From the NCBI GenBank assembly GCA_030267565.1, contig BRXU01000022.1:1322001-1386000 (forward strand): a DNA stretch of 64,000 nt, written 5' to 3'. Position numbers and translations under genes: made by a program. This DNA comes from Pleodorina starrii. Lineage: Eukaryota; Chlorophyta; Chlorophyceae; Chlamydomonadales; Volvocaceae. Below the pieces are notes generated by a model that worked only from the letters and a program-made list of their open reading frames with translations, made no database searches and had not been told where the DNA came from. This document shows positions 22,901 through 35,328 of this stretch, one piece after another (within the stretch, counting starts at the first letter, position 1; each line of letters opens with the position of its first letter).

Positions 22901-25900
22901 GACGCTGTGTCCAAGTTGGACCCGGCCACCCTGGACCTCAAGATGATCGGTATCAAGAAGGTGCAGGGCGGCGGACTGAGGGACTCGTTCCTGGTGGACG
23001 GAGTGGCCTTCAAAAAGACATTTTCATACGCGGGTAGGTCTACAGCTCAACACACGGGTGGTGCGCGGCGCACGGCTGAGAGCAGCGCGGCTGGACTGGG
23101 GCTGGGGCTGGGGCTGGGCTGGCTAGGCTGCGATTTCGCGGCCGGGCGCACAGTCTGGGCTCGGCGCTCGATGTCCGGTCCGCCCAACGTCCGACGTCCG
23201 GCGCGGCAGCGGCGCAGGAGTGGAGTCGCCTCCCCCGCCGCGATTCCCCCCATGCCGCCGCTGGTCGTCGCCCGCCACCTCGCTCCCTCATCGCCTCTCC
23301 CGCGCCCCGCTCCCTCCCGCCCCCCTTCTTGTTTCATTGTTGCAAATTCACTCTTTCAAACCCCCCTTCTCCCATCTCTTTGTCGCCCTCCCCTCCCCTC
23401 CCCCAGGCTTCGAGCAGCAGCCCAAGTCGTTCGTCAGCCCCAAGATTCTGGTGCTCAATATCGAGCTGGAGCTCAAGGCTGAGAAGGAGAATGCGGAGAT
23501 CCGGCTGGACGACCCCGCCAAGTACCAGTCCATCGTGGATGCCGAGTGGAACATCATTTACGACAAGCTCGCAAAGTGCGTCGCCAGCGGGGCCAACATT
23601 GTGCTGTCGAGGCTGGCCATCGGAGACCTGGCCACACAGGTGAGCAGGGGAGGGGAGGGGAGGGGAGCGGGTTCCGGAGCGGGGCGGTAGGTGGGAGGTG
23701 GTAGGTGGGTGGGGTCCGCAGCGGAGGGAGCGAGGGAACGGAAGCGAGCGGACCCCAGAAATGGCTTTGCGAGTGTAGGTTACCGGTGGGGCGGGGTCCG
23801 GGGCGGCGAGCGGGGGGGGCTGGCAGACCGCGTGTTGTTGGAAGGGGTGGCGGGTGGTTGCAGGGTGGCTGGAGGTTGATGGGTGATGGGTTGGGTGTGG
23901 GGGGTTTGAAATGATCTGATTTTTACGGTGATTGCGTCGTGTGGGGTCGTGTGGAGTCTGTTGACGCCGGAGTCTGCGTGGCGCCGGTGTGAGCTCCAGC
24001 CTTGTGACTTGCGGCGCACACAGCAGCGGCAGGCAGGCCGGACGGCAGCAGCAGCAGTAGGAGGAGGAGGAGGAGCCAAGGAAAGGAGAAAAGCGAGAGC
24101 ACGAGACAAGCGCGGCAAGGCGGGAGGGGTGTGTGTTTGTGTGTGCCAAAGCTTGGGAACGATGCAACCGGATCACAACAGGAAGAATAAACAGCCTGGG
24201 TACGGCAGCCCGGGTTGGCGTTTCCGGCGCAGCACTTCGGGCGCAGCCCCAGCTGTCGGCCACAGTCCGTGCGCACTACTGTGTGCAATCCAGAAGCAAC
24301 CACCAGCCGACGGGCCGCCTCCTTACTCCAAACTCCTGACCACACGCCGCCTCGCCCCGCCTCCCCACACACACATGCACGCCGGCCCCGCCCCGCCCTG
24401 CAATGCCCGCTCCGCAGTACTTCGCGGATCGCAACATTTTCTGCGCTGGCCGTGTGGAGTCTGGCGACCTGGAGCGGGTCACCAAGGCCACGGGCGCCAA
24501 GGTACAGACCACCGTTAACAACCTGGACCCCGCGGTGCTCGGCACGTGCGCCAGCTTCGAGGAGCGACAGGTGGGACCGGTGGGGGCGGGGGTCCGAGTA
24601 TAGGCCGGAGCCCGGAAACCGGGGGGGGGGGAGGCGGGCGGTGTTGTGCGGACCGGTGTGGGCGGTAATTAAAACGGCCCGGGACGAGGGAACGCAATGC
24701 AGTTACATGGGATATTACCTGAGGATTACGTGATATCTCCCCCGCCCCGGTGTGGGCGGGGGGCAAAGAGAAGATACCGCAGCGGAGACGGAGACGGCTT
24801 GGGGGGGGGTTATCCGAGTATAGGCTGGAGCCCGTGAACGGGGGAGGGGGGAGAGGCGGGTGGGGTTGGGCGGGGCAACGGGGAGGAAGATATAGCACAG
24901 CGATGGAAGAGCGCACCGTGGGGGGGTGAGGGGGGGTGGGGCTTCTTGAGAGGGGCAGAACCGGGGGTGGAGGCGGTGAAGGCCACGTGTGACGGGATTA
25001 CGACGGCTGGCTTCCGGGGAGGACGTGTGTGCGCTGTGTGCGCTGCGGACCGGACCTGGTGGCGCCAAGTGACTGGCGGGGGATGTTGTGGGCTCAGGAG
25101 GGGCGAATGTCCTGAGGTGGAAGAAGAAGAAGAAGAAGATGTGGAAGAGTGCCGGGGCGGCTTGCGCCCTGTGCAGCTGGAGGAAGGTGGCGCTGCGGCG
25201 GGACCCCCCACCCATCCATCCATCCATCCATCTATCCATTTACCTTCACTCCCCGGGCCATCCCGGCCATCCCCTCGCCCCCCTACCCCTTACCGCAGGT
25301 GGGCGCCGAGCGCTACAACCTGTTCATGGGCTGCCCCCAGGCCCGCACCGCCACCCTGGTGCTGCGCGGCGGCTCGGAGCAGTTCATTGATGAGGCGGAC
25401 CGCTCGCTGCACGACGCCATCATGATTGTGCGCCGCGCGCTCAAGCACGCACAGGTGGGGGCCGCTCGGGGTGCGTGTAGGGAAGGAACCGAGGCGACGC
25501 TGGAGAGCCCGTTAGCGCGGGTTGGGGTTGGGGGCGCTGACGCAGCCTGGGGGGCGTAGGACTGCCTTGCGATGGGTCGCGTCGCGGCGTGGTGACACGC
25601 GAGGCCCCGGATGCGGGTGTGAAGGCAGGCTGCTGTGCAGGAGCCCCTGAGCCGCGGCCGCGCGGGTAGCCCGTGTTGTCGCCCGCCTGATAACGGGCCG
25701 TCCGTCGCTGTATCGCTGTACCGCTGTACCGCGGGCTACCTAGGTAGGCGGACCCCGAATGTGTGCGATGCGTTTCTGTCCTGCGGGGGAAGGAGGTGCT
25801 TGCAGGCGATTGACTCTTTCACACCATCACGTGTTGACGGTTGTTGGCGGGTTGCCCCCCCCCCCCTCACCCCTCCCCCCAGGTGGTTGCTGGCGGTGGC

Positions 25901-27773
25901 GCCATTGAGATGGAGCTCAGCAAGTACCTGGCCGAGTACAGCCTGCAGTTCTCAAACAAGGTAACAGGGTTTTAGGGTTTTAGGGTTTTAGGGCGCGAGA
26001 ATTACCATGCGAGGGTTTTAGGGTGCAGCTGCGGTGCGGCTGCAGTGGGGCTACGCAGTAGCGGCTGCGCTGCGGATGGGCACCTGCACTCGGGCTGGGG
26101 GTGCTGCTGGCAGGGAGTGTCTGGACACAGGCCGGCGGAGGGCCACGGGCTCCCGGCTAAGCGCATGTGAAGGGCGAGTAATAGTCACGCTTTCGCGGTG
26201 TGGAGTGGGGCGGCCTGTTCGGGGACGGCCGATGAAGAGCCCCAGCGTGCGGTGTGCGGTCCCACATCCATCCACACATGTCGCTGCTTGCCCCCAGATG
26301 CGCTGCGTGCCGCCAACCCCACGCGCGTGCGCTCCGCGCGGCGCCGTTTCTCAACCCTGCCCTGCCCTGTCCTGCACCTGCCCCGCCCTGCATCCGGCCC
26401 CCTGGGACCGCTGCCTGCCGCGCAGTCTCAGCTGTTCATCAAGGCGTACGCCAAGGCGCTGGAGGTCATTCCGCGGCAGCTCTGCAACAACGCCGGATTC
26501 GACGCCACCGATGTGCTCAACCAGCTGCGTCAGAAGCACGCGCTGGCGGACGGGTCGGGCAAGGTGGGGGAGCACCGACCGACCGGGGGGAGACGCAGCC
26601 CTGCGGGCAGGGTTGTATTTTTTCCATCTTGAGTTCTTGACACTGACTTGACTACACCGTTGGGAGGGGCGACAACGGTCCTTCCTCGGTGATGGCGAGC
26701 ACGGCGCAGAAGCCGCGTTTTGTTTCCTTGAGAAAAGGGTCTCGAGGGCGTCGGGTTGCGGTGCGCAGTGCTCCTGGCGCTCCTGGCTGCTGCTGCTGCT
26801 GTGCGGCTCTCGGGTCCAGGATCCAGGAGCGCTGCTTCTTGCGGGCGATGCGCGATTTCCGGGCGATGCGTCGTTTGCGGCGAGGAAGCGCCCCACCCTC
26901 ACTGGGCACTCGGGCCACGCCGGCTTGCCCTGCGCCCGCCCCCCCCTTGGTCAACAACGTCCGCAGTGTCTCCTGGTATATAATGGAGCATATCACTCCC
27001 TGACCCCCCCTATACGTGGATAACCCCCCACCTCCTTCTTCCCTTTCTTGGGGCCACTGCGCAGAACTTCGGTGTGGACGTCAACACGGGCGGCGTGTGC
27101 GACACGTACAAGTCGTTTGTGTGGGAGCCGGCACTCGTCAAGATCAACGCCATCCAGGTGGGTGCACAGCGGGGCGCAGCGGGGGAGCTGCCGTGGAGCT
27201 GCCGGGGAAGGCACTAGGCACTCGGCACTGGACACTGGGCACTCGGGCATACCACCGCGAGTGGTCTGGTCCGTGCACACCCGTCGTGCCTTGACGACAT
27301 GTCCTCTCCCCCCGACTTTTGCGTCGCGCCAACAACAATGCGGGACAGCGGGTTGTCACGCGCGTTCGAGCTGGCCGCCGGCCCGAGCACGGGCCTGCTA
27401 CTTGAACAACACATCACATACCCGAGCCCAGGAAAGAGCACCTATGCCAATGCCAATATGCCATCCTTGTAAGCATGGAAGCCAGCTGCACGCAATGGCG
27501 GGTGCTACGATACCTTAGCGCGGGAGCAGCCACCGAGCCGTCGCTGTCCTTTCTCCTGTTTCCCCGCCTCCCGGGGGGTGGTGCCCCTCTCGCCTTCCTC
27601 AGGCCGCCACGGAGGCCGCCTGCCTGATCCTGTCGGTGGATGAGACGGTGCGCAACCCCAAGAGCGAGGTGCCCGACGCGGCGAGTGGGGCGGCGGCACA
27701 GGCAGCCATGACGGGCGCCGGCGGGCGGGGCCGGGGGCGGGGGGCCATGCGCGGGCGCGGTATGCGGCGATGA
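19974..27773 (+). CDS. CCT7: T-complex protein 1 subunit eta (CCT7), group II chaperonin
   Basis: Twelve exons: 19974-20147, 20252-20356, 20502-20591, 21206-21349, 22862-23033, 23407-23639, 24418-24570, 25299-25454, 25883-25960, 26426-26563, 27065-27157 and 27603-27773. Every border is GT/AG and in phase, giving 568 residues. CCT7 is one of eight subunits of the cytosolic TRiC ring that folds actin, tubulin and other proteins with ATP. Visible signatures are [11 protein letters not shown] at about 43-53, [19 protein letters not shown], the ATP-site GDGTTS at 95-100, the eta-specific [36 protein letters not shown] at about 410-425 and [14 protein letters not shown]. The tail is Arg/Gly-rich (RGRGRG), as in other CCT7 proteins. 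In green algae this is normally a single-copy housekeeping gene, and demand for it rises during ciliary regrowth (general knowledge). Intron 4 (21350-22861) is the longest and holds no recognisable gene. Confidence 0.97.
24592..24623 (+). repeat. Dispersed repeat R1 copy
   Basis: The sequence CCGAGTATAGGCCGGAGCCC followed by GGAAACCGGG lies in intron 7 of CCT7, just after the exon 7 donor. It lacks the TATCCACG left part. Confidence 0.7.
24759..24798 (+). repeat. Dispersed repeat R2 copy (full)
   Basis: GGGGGCAAAGAGAAGATACC, then GCAGCGGAGACGGAGACGG, in intron 7 of CCT7. The same block occurs reversed at 8417-8456, and partly at 34018-34050 and 44935-44970. Confidence 0.75.
24804..24842 (+). 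repeat. Dispersed repeat R1 copy
   Basis: GGTTATCCGAGTATAGGCTG followed by GAGCCCGTGAACGGG. It lies directly after the R2 copy at 24759 and before a diverged R2 at 24876. Confidence 0.75.
24876..24910 (+). repeat. Dispersed repeat R2 copy (diverged)
   Basis: GGAGGAAGATATAGCACAGC followed by GATGGAAG. The same order and similar spacing after an R1 copy recurs at 62198-62320. Confidence 0.5.
25967..26023 (+). repeat. Interstitial telomere-like TTTTAGGG repeats
   Basis: Intron 9 of CCT7 starts with three consecutive GGGTTTTA units, immediately after the splice donor. Another unit follows at about 26013-26023. TTTTAGGG is the Chlamydomonas-type telomere unit (established knowledge). Confidence 0.8.
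27010..27030 (-). repeat. Dispersed repeat R1 fragment
   Basis: TATACGTGGATAACCCCC is the left part of R1 in reverse orientation. It lies near the acceptor of CCT7 exon 11. Confidence 0.6.
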
Positions 27774-28910
27774 GCGACGCCGCGCCGCGGCACGTGGGCC
27801 CGGCTTCGGCGATGAGCGGCGCCGCGGCATGGTTGGAAGGGCAAAGGTGCAAGCAGGGCTTGTTGTGGTCGCAGGTGCTGCGGGGTCCCCCTGTTGGGGG
27901 TGGGAGGGGGCGAGGGGATGGTGGCGTGATTCGTGCTGGGGTGTCGAGCTGCGGCCCGTGCAGGGGGGTGCGCATGAGCTGAGATGACCCACGGGTCAGT
28001 GGGTTCGGATTGTGTGAGTGTGTGTGAGTGCGTTGCGCGCAGCGGGGCCATCATGTGCATGTGTTTCGTTTGCGCTACGGTTGCGCCCCAGTGTCGCCAA
28101 GACTTCTGTCTTGCTTGAGATGTGGCAGGTGCAACATAGCTGGATGCACGGCACGTGTGTTTCTGCAAGAGGCCGTTGCCTCGGCCGGCTGTTAAAGTAG
28201 ATGGCAAAGTTACACTGTGGATTGCGTTTAGGGGAGTGAGTGGTACGGCTGCAGGGTCTGTAGGGGCCGCGGAAGGCTGAAGAAAGTGCCTGTGACCTAA
28301 ACAGCGTACCTGTAGCGTGCAGGTTGCGGGTCTGCCGTGCAGTACAAGGAGGCTGTGGTGGCTGGTAAGCTGCTGCCATGGCATGTGTGCATGTAATGGC
28401 CTTGGACCTTCAGGCAGGGCTGCCGCAACGTCAAAGGTCATGTAACGTCCCATACGGAACGTTCCGCGTCATACGGCTCTTGTAACCCCGACAGACCTAG
28501 CCGATACCCGGCTGCGGCAGTTCGGAACTTACACAGAGTTTGAACATGAACGGCTGCGTCGCACTGGGCATGTCGGGACCGAATGGGTCTGTGCGCAGCG
28601 ACGGTTCGGCTGGGCGGAGGTCAACCTACACCCGACGCACACAGCGCCGTACGTCCTGTCAGTTGTAAAGTCTTAAGGAAATTTGGCAACACACTTTCCC
28701 TGGTTAGCGTTTGCGCACATTTGCGGAGCATACGTTCCACCTATTTATGGCAGCTGCAAGTAGTCGTCAAAACCGTTGCAACATAAATTAACTTTTTTTC
28801 ATGATCGTAAACTCGACCAGAGTGTAAATTTATTGTGATTAAGTAATGTATTGAAGCTAAGTAACAATCTGGCGCATTTTAGATTACGCCCAACCGGCAC
28901 AGTTTGGAAA
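27774..28910. other. CCT7 3' UTR and upstream region of the aspartic protease gene
   Basis: No exon was recognised. TGTAA candidates for CCT7 polyadenylation occur at 28392-28396, 28441-28445 and 28481-28485. From about 28650 the DNA becomes unusually AT-rich for this window, with a T-run at about 28790, which suits the promoter and leader of the gene starting at 28911. Confidence 0.5.
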
Positions 28911-31900
28911 ATGTCGGGAGTGAAGTTTATTGGATTGGCGCTGGCATTGGCGCTGACTGTTAGTGACGTATTGGTTGTAAATGGAGATTATGCTAGCGCA
29001 AAGAGGCCGGCTCGCCAAGGGTATATGGTCACTCTGCAACATCGTGTTCAGCCAGGCTGGAGGCGTCAGCTTCTGCGTCACGGACCCTTGCCAGTGTTTG
29101 GGTCCACACGCGAGCTGGGGTGAGTGGGTCGCCGTCTCACCCTGGCGCCCCCGCACTCTCCCCAAATACCCCCCCCCTCCTCAACCCAACCCACCCCAAC
29201 CACCACCAAATACCCCACACCAGACCCACCCGTTTCCCCCATCGATGTCCGGAAAATCCCACCCTTATCCTTCCGCCCTTGCCCTTCCGCCAGGTACTTT
29301 TACGCCATGTTAAACCTGGGGACCCCCGCCCGGTCCTATAGCGTCATCATAGACACGGGCAGCACAATCACCTACATCCCGTGCAAGGGATGTGCGAACT
29401 GCGGCAAGCACCAGGTACGGTCCTCCGTGTACCGTACTCGTGCTGTCCAAACACACAACATCCCCTGCCTGTGCCTCGCAACCCCAAACCCACGCCGCTT
29501 CCCCGCCTCGAAAGCGCCTTTGCAACGCAGCCCCTTCTCGAAACACCCCGACAGACAGACCGCTGCCCTTTACCCTCCTCTCTCTCGGGGGCCAACCGCA
29601 CCAAACCACCATCAGCAGCACTTCCAGCCCAGCTCAGCCAAGACCAGGCTCGCGGCCTCCAAGGCGCGTCTCGGCGCCTACCATGCCATCGAGACACCGC
29701 CCGACGCCAGCCGCCATACACGCCATATGCTCTCGCGCGCTGTGTTTTTTAAATTTTGAATTTTTATGCCTTTCCGCAGTCGGAGTGGTTCGACCCCGAC
29801 ACCTCGTCCACCTCGCGGCGGCTCCTGTGCGGCGACCCGCTGTGCAACTGCGGCAGCCCCGGCTGCACGTGCGTCTCAAACAACCAGTGCTACTACAAGC
29901 GGGCGTACGGTGGGTGAGGGGATGGGTGCGGCTGGGCCGAGCGGATTTGGGCGGACGGGCGGATGGAGACTGAAGCGGGGCGGCGGGGGAAATGGCGGCG
30001 CGGCGCGGCGGCTGGGTCGGTTTCGGCAGTTGGGTCGGGGATTTGTTTTTGCGACTGGCGTCAATGGCGCAGTACAGTACATGCACAGTAGGGTACATAA
30101 TACAGTACAGTGTAGTACAGGTTGAGCAGCCCGGCGGCTCCGGGGGACGTCCCGTCGGGGCTCCCGAGCCTGTGGGGGCCAAGTGTCAGGAGGCCCCACC
30201 GGCCCGCGCGCACCGGCATGCCGTGCCGCCATTTTTTCCCCCTCGTCCCCTATTTTTCCCGCCGCCACCCCTTATCCGAACTCTGTTCGAGCTGCGCCCT
30301 GCGAAGATCTGCGCAGAATGCCAGTGCCAGAGGGATGCCGGCCCAGGGTCGTTGGGACAGAGGACCCCTCAACGGCATCCAATGGCGTTGGCGTTGGGAG
30401 CGGGGGGGGGGGACCAACACGGCGGCAGCCCGGCCGCAGCTGTCTGCCCCAACCCGGGGGCATTACACTCTTCACCCGCCCCCACCCCCGCCAAGGAAGG
30501 GCACCTGGCCGGCTTCCCGCAACACGGAGAAGAGGCGGCCGGGGCAGCAAAATCGACTTTGCGCCCCGCGCACTGCCGGGCTGGGCCGCATCAGACGGAC
30601 CCGGCTTTACGTGTCACCACCCGTCCTTGGTTGCCGTGTTTGTGTGTCTGCAAGCCCCGCCCAGTTGCGTTTGGGTTCATCATCGCTGCCGCCGCCGATG
30701 TCGCTGTCGCTGCAGCCTGAATGGTGCCTCATCTGCCGCCACTTGGCCGTGTCCCGCTCTTGACCGCCACCCACCCCCGCTCCCCAATGCCCCAAATCCC
30801 CGTAAATGGGTCTGTCTGTGTGCGTATACCGCATCTGCCTGCCCTGCCCTGCCCCTCGCCCCACCCCCCTCCCTCCCCCCCGCGCCTTCCGTGTGCCGCA
30901 CCTCTCCCCCCTGCGCGCCCCCCCGCCTGCAGCTGAGGGCAGTGTGAGCGAGGGCTACCTGCTGACCGACGTGCTCAACTTCCCTGATGACCAGCCGCCC
31001 GTGGGCTTTGTGTTTGGCTGTGTCAATGGGGAGAGGGGGGAGCTGTACCGCCAGATGGCGGATGGACTGATGGGCATGGGCAACAACAACAACGCATTCC
31101 AGAGCCAGGTGGGGGAGGGAGGGTCAGGGGAGGGGGAAGGGAGGGGGAAGGGAGGGCCAGGGCAGGGGGGGCGGGAGGGTCAGGGCAGGGGGGAGAGAGA
31201 AAGGTAGAGGGGGAGCAGTCCGAAAGGAGGATGAAGGGTTGAGGGCCGCAACTGCGCTCCCGAGTGACGTCGGAAGGGGGCGGAGTAGAGGGGGTGGGTG
31301 GTGGTTGGGGATGTGGTCTACCAGGCGAGCAGCACCAGGCCAACAAGCGAGGTTCCTGAGTTGAGTGGAGTGGAGAGGGAAGGGGAGTGCGGAGGCGGGC
31401 TTGCGTTGTGTTTATGTTTGTGGAGGAGGGCGTTTAGAGGGGACGGAGGGAACCCTTGCGGGTCAAACTAGCGATGGTGGGTGGGGTGTGGGGCGTGCAA
31501 AGCCGCCTCGCTTTGGGGCGGCGGCGGCCAGGGAGGGCGGCAGAGGGGCTCAACAGCAGCGCAGTAGAGTCCGCGACGCCTGGGCTGCCCCCACCCCCCC
31601 CGGGGGCCTGGCTCTCATCGGCGGGCCCGAGGGCGGCCCACTCGGTGCACCTTGCAGGGCCGCATGCAGGGCTCCCCCGCCCCCGGCCCCGCCCCCCTTC
31701 CGCCCTCCCGGGAAAGGAACTCTCTTGAGCCGCCACTAACACCACCACCGCCAGCACCACATTACATTGTGCCATAATGTGTGCCAAACGCAAACCCCTT
31801 GAACCCTAACCCAGCTACATGTGCCATGCGCTGGCTTCTAAATCCGCCTTTGGGTTTAGGTACCGCACCTAAGGGCCCCCATTGCTTGTCGCCCTTCATT

Positions 31901-34900
31901 GCTTGTCGTCCCCCTTGCTTGTTGTCCTGATCGCAGCTGGTGGCCAACGGGGTCATTGAGGACGTGTTCTCGCTGTGCTTCGGCTTCCCCCGGGATGGAG
32001 TGCTGCTGCTGGGTGAGCAAGAAGGAAGGAGGAGGAAGCGGCGGGGCGAGGGGCAAGGGGGGGGCAGAGGCAGGGAAGGGCGGCGGGGGGGGGAGAGGGA
32101 GGGAAGGGCGGCGGGGGCAGAGGGAGTGAAGGGCGGCGGGGGAGGCGCAGGGGCGCGTAGGAGGAGGACGAGGGTGAGGGCGGAGGTGGAGTGGATCCGT
32201 ACCGTGCAGCGCTGTCTGTGGTGGTGGGGAATACCTCGACTCAATGTCACAAGAAGCTTTGGTTTCGGAGCACTCCCCCACCACTCCCACCACCGTTTCC
32301 GGGCCCCTTGCTGCCAACAGCCTAGCTCCCCTAGCTAGCTCCTCGCCCCATCCTAACCCCGCGTCCTCCCCACCCCCCACCCGCCAGGCGACGTTCCCCT
32401 GCCCGAGGGCCTCCACACTGCGTACACCCCCCTGGTGAACAACCTGCACCTCCACTTTTACAACGTGAAGCTGGATGGCATCGAGGTGCAGGGGGAGAGG
32501 CTGCCACTGGACCCGGTGAGGGCAGCATGGGGGGGGAGGGAGGGGCGATGTGGCGGGGGGGAGGCGGGGCGGCAGTCGGATCGGAGAGGGTGCAATCTTT
32601 GGGGTGGGCGGGGCGGGGCGGGGGTTGAAGGGGGGTGTCCTCCGAGGGTTGGATTGAGCGTACTGAGCGCAATGCCAGGAGGAGGAGGAGGAGGAGGAGC
32701 GTGACTGCCACGACCCGCCGCTGGGAAACGGTGACGGGTGGGCTGGCGAGAGGGAGGTGGGGGAAAGGGTGCGGGGGAGGTGTTGAGGAAGCGTCATCGC
32801 GACGTGCACCCCTGACCACACAGCTGCCTTCTCGCTCCTTGGCAGGGCCACTGCTTTGCTCCCATCAATGGCACCTCGCGGAAGCGTGTCGCTTCGCTTG
32901 CTGCCACTGCCTCGCTCCGCTTTAAAGCGGCTGGGATGCTGCCTTACCTCCCCATCCCGCAGCTCCTCATCCCGCTGCTCCTCATCCCGCTGCTCCTCAT
33001 CCCGCTGCTCCTCATCCCGCGCGGCCCCCACAATGGGCTGGTCACAATCTCTCTCCTGTCCGTCCGTCTGGCTGGCTGTCAGTCCGTGTGGCTGGCTGGT
33101 TGGCTGAACCTGCCTGCTGACTTCCAAAGTGTGGGCTGGTTGGCTGGCTGTCCGCTGTGTTGTGTTGTGTTTTGTGATGACTCAGATGATATTCGGGCGG
33201 GGCTACGGCACTGTGCTGGACAGCGGCACCACCTTCACCTACCTGCCCACCGTGGCGTTTGAGGCCATGAGCAAGGCGGTGGGGCAGTACGCGGAGGCCA
33301 GGGGACTGCAGCGCACACCCGGGGCGGACCCGCAGGTGAGGCCGGCCGGGTGGGCGGGCGGGGCGGTGGGCGGGCCTCCTGGCGGTCTTGGGAGACACTG
33401 CGCATTCGGTTCAGCCCTCATACCAGCCATGTACGGTAGTCGGTCCTCTCCTGTGCGTTGCTTACATGCGTGCTGCTGTGCTTTGTCTTCAAACAGCAAA
33501 TTCTCGATGTGGTCCCAGTAGGGCGGGAAGATAGAATATGCGTGCGTGGATTAGGGGGCTGGCTGAGGAGTGCGTAACCCCAAATACCCGAGCAACTGCG
33601 CATACCAGCGGGGGGCCCAATCAATGGCCAACAGAACGCCTTCAAGGCGTTCTGGACAACATGAACATGAACATGAAGAACCGATAGGCAGACACCGAGG
33701 CGCATTCGTTGGTTTCCGCATGGGTCAGCAAGTGGGCCGACGTAAGCAGTCATGCTCGATGTCAAGGAAACGCGCTGAGTGCGCGGGCGGACGCGGGATC
33801 CGGAGGGCTCCAACGGGATAGGAGCGGAGCACATTTATTGGCGAGAAGTTGAACCCGCGGGGGGTGGGGAGCGTGACGCGGGCGAGCGTGACCCGACGGC
33901 GGGATGCCCTCCCCCGCCTCCCTATTCAGGCCTCCCATCCCTCCCGGTAAGGTTACAGGTAAGGTTACAGGTATGTTCGTTAAGGATTGCTGGGTTCTGG
34001 GTCCGTTCGCTAACGCCGTCTCCTTCGCTGCGATATTTTCTTTTTTCCCTCCCTCCGATGCGGATGGGTCTTTATTCCCTCCGGCCCCCTCGCCTCCTTT
34101 ACTTTCCTCGCCGCGCCCCGCAGTACAACGACATGTGCTGGAAGGGCGCCTCCGACAACTTCCAGGACCTTGACAAGTTCTTCCCGGCGGCGCAGCTGGT
34201 GCTGGGCGGCGATGTGCGGCTGCAGCTGCCGCCCCTGCGCTACCTCTTTCTGTCCAAGCCCGCCGAGTACTGCCTGTCCATATTCGACAACGGGGGGGCG
34301 GGGACGCTCATCGGCACCGGCACCGTGCAGGACGTGCTCGTCACCGTGAGTGGGCGGGGGGCAGCAGGGGCGGGGGCGGGTGGTGGCGGCAGGGGCTGGG
34401 GCGGGCGGGGCTGGGGCGGGTTGTTGTTGTCGTCGTTGCTGCTGCGGTGGTGGTTCCGGTTGGGGGGGTGGGAGTGGTGGCGGATGTGCTCCGTCTGGTT
34501 CCATGTGGGAGAGGGCGCGGTTGCACATTGCGATGTGGAGTTTGTTGGTCTGAAAGGGCCCGAGGGGGTTCCACTCCATCCATCCATCTGTTCGTTCATT
34601 CATTCATCCATTCATTCATTCCCGGGCACCGCATGTTGTCTTGTCTCTGGTTGGGGAGAAGGGCAGCACCTGCTGACCCAAGTTGACCGCCTGACAGAGG
34701 GCTAGCCGGGTGGGCGAGTGTCCGCCGGTGGGGCATCTTGCGGCCGGCCAAGCCAGGGGCCGGCCTCCAAGTCCGCACAGCCTTACCGGCGCTGCATGCC
34801 ACGCGCGCACAGACGGTATTCCCTCTTCGGCCATCTGGGCAGCCGCGCAGCCCCACTTGCCCCGTGTGCCGTCGAGGGACGCCCCCTGCTTTCCCTCTGG

Positions 34901-35328
34901 GGGAATACACAACCCCCTTTCCACAATCACGCCGGCCCTTTACACGAGTCAACTGACTTTCCCGCTCTCTCCATACTGTACTGCAGTACGACCGCCGCAA
35001 CGGCCGCGTGGGCTTCACCGAGGCGAATTGCGCCAGCCTGGCGGCGGCTCTGGCGGTGGGGGCCAATGCCACAGCTGCGCCGCCGCCGCCGCCCTCGCCA
35101 CCGCCGCCCTCGCCACCGCCGCCACCCTCACCACCGCCACCCTCGCCCTCGCCACCGCCGCCCTCCCTCCCCGCCCGGGCTGCCAAGTCCCCCGGGGCCA
35201 ATCAGCAGTCTGGGGGCAGCCAGCCCCCGCACCCGCACTTGCACCACAAGGTTCACCGCCACCTGGGCAACGCTCCGCCGCATCGGCACGTCCTGGTGCA
35301 GCGGCCGCATTGGTTGAGGCTGCACTGA
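28911..35328 (+). CDS. Secreted pepsin-type (A1) aspartic protease with Ser/Pro-rich C-terminal tail
   Basis: Nine exons: 28911-29119, 29294-29414, 29780-29909, 30933-31108, 31937-32012, 32388-32515, 33186-33335, 34124-34345 and 34987-35328. Borders are GT/AG and in phase, giving 517 residues. Residues 1-25 are a signal peptide (hydrophobic GLALALALTV core). The two catalytic motifs are present: DTGST with Asp90, and DSGTT with Asp292. YAEGSVSEGYLLTD, GLMGMG and YDRRNGRVGF match the plant nucellin-like branch of family A1. Cys-rich loops (CKGCANCG, CNCGSPGCTC) suggest disulfides typical of that branch. The tail after residue about 430 has repeated SPPPPP/SPPPPSP blocks (35076-35165), as in volvocine hydroxyproline-rich wall proteins, and ends in a His-rich basic segment. 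It probably acts in the secretory pathway or extracellular matrix. The substrate is unknown. Intron 3 is about 1 kb. Confidence 0.92.
34018..34050 (-). repeat. Dispersed repeat R2 copy (reverse)
   Basis: GTCTCCTTCGCTGCGATATT followed by TTCTTTTTTCCC, in the intron before exon 8 of the aspartic protease gene. It matches the reverse of the copy at 24759. Confidence 0.6.
35076..35165 (+). repeat. Coding (Ser-Pro) repeats of the protease tail
   Basis: Imperfect repeats of CCGCCGCCCTCGCCAC encode Pro4-5-Ser-Pro blocks. In algal wall glycoproteins such blocks are hydroxylated and glycosylated (family knowledge). Confidence 0.85.
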
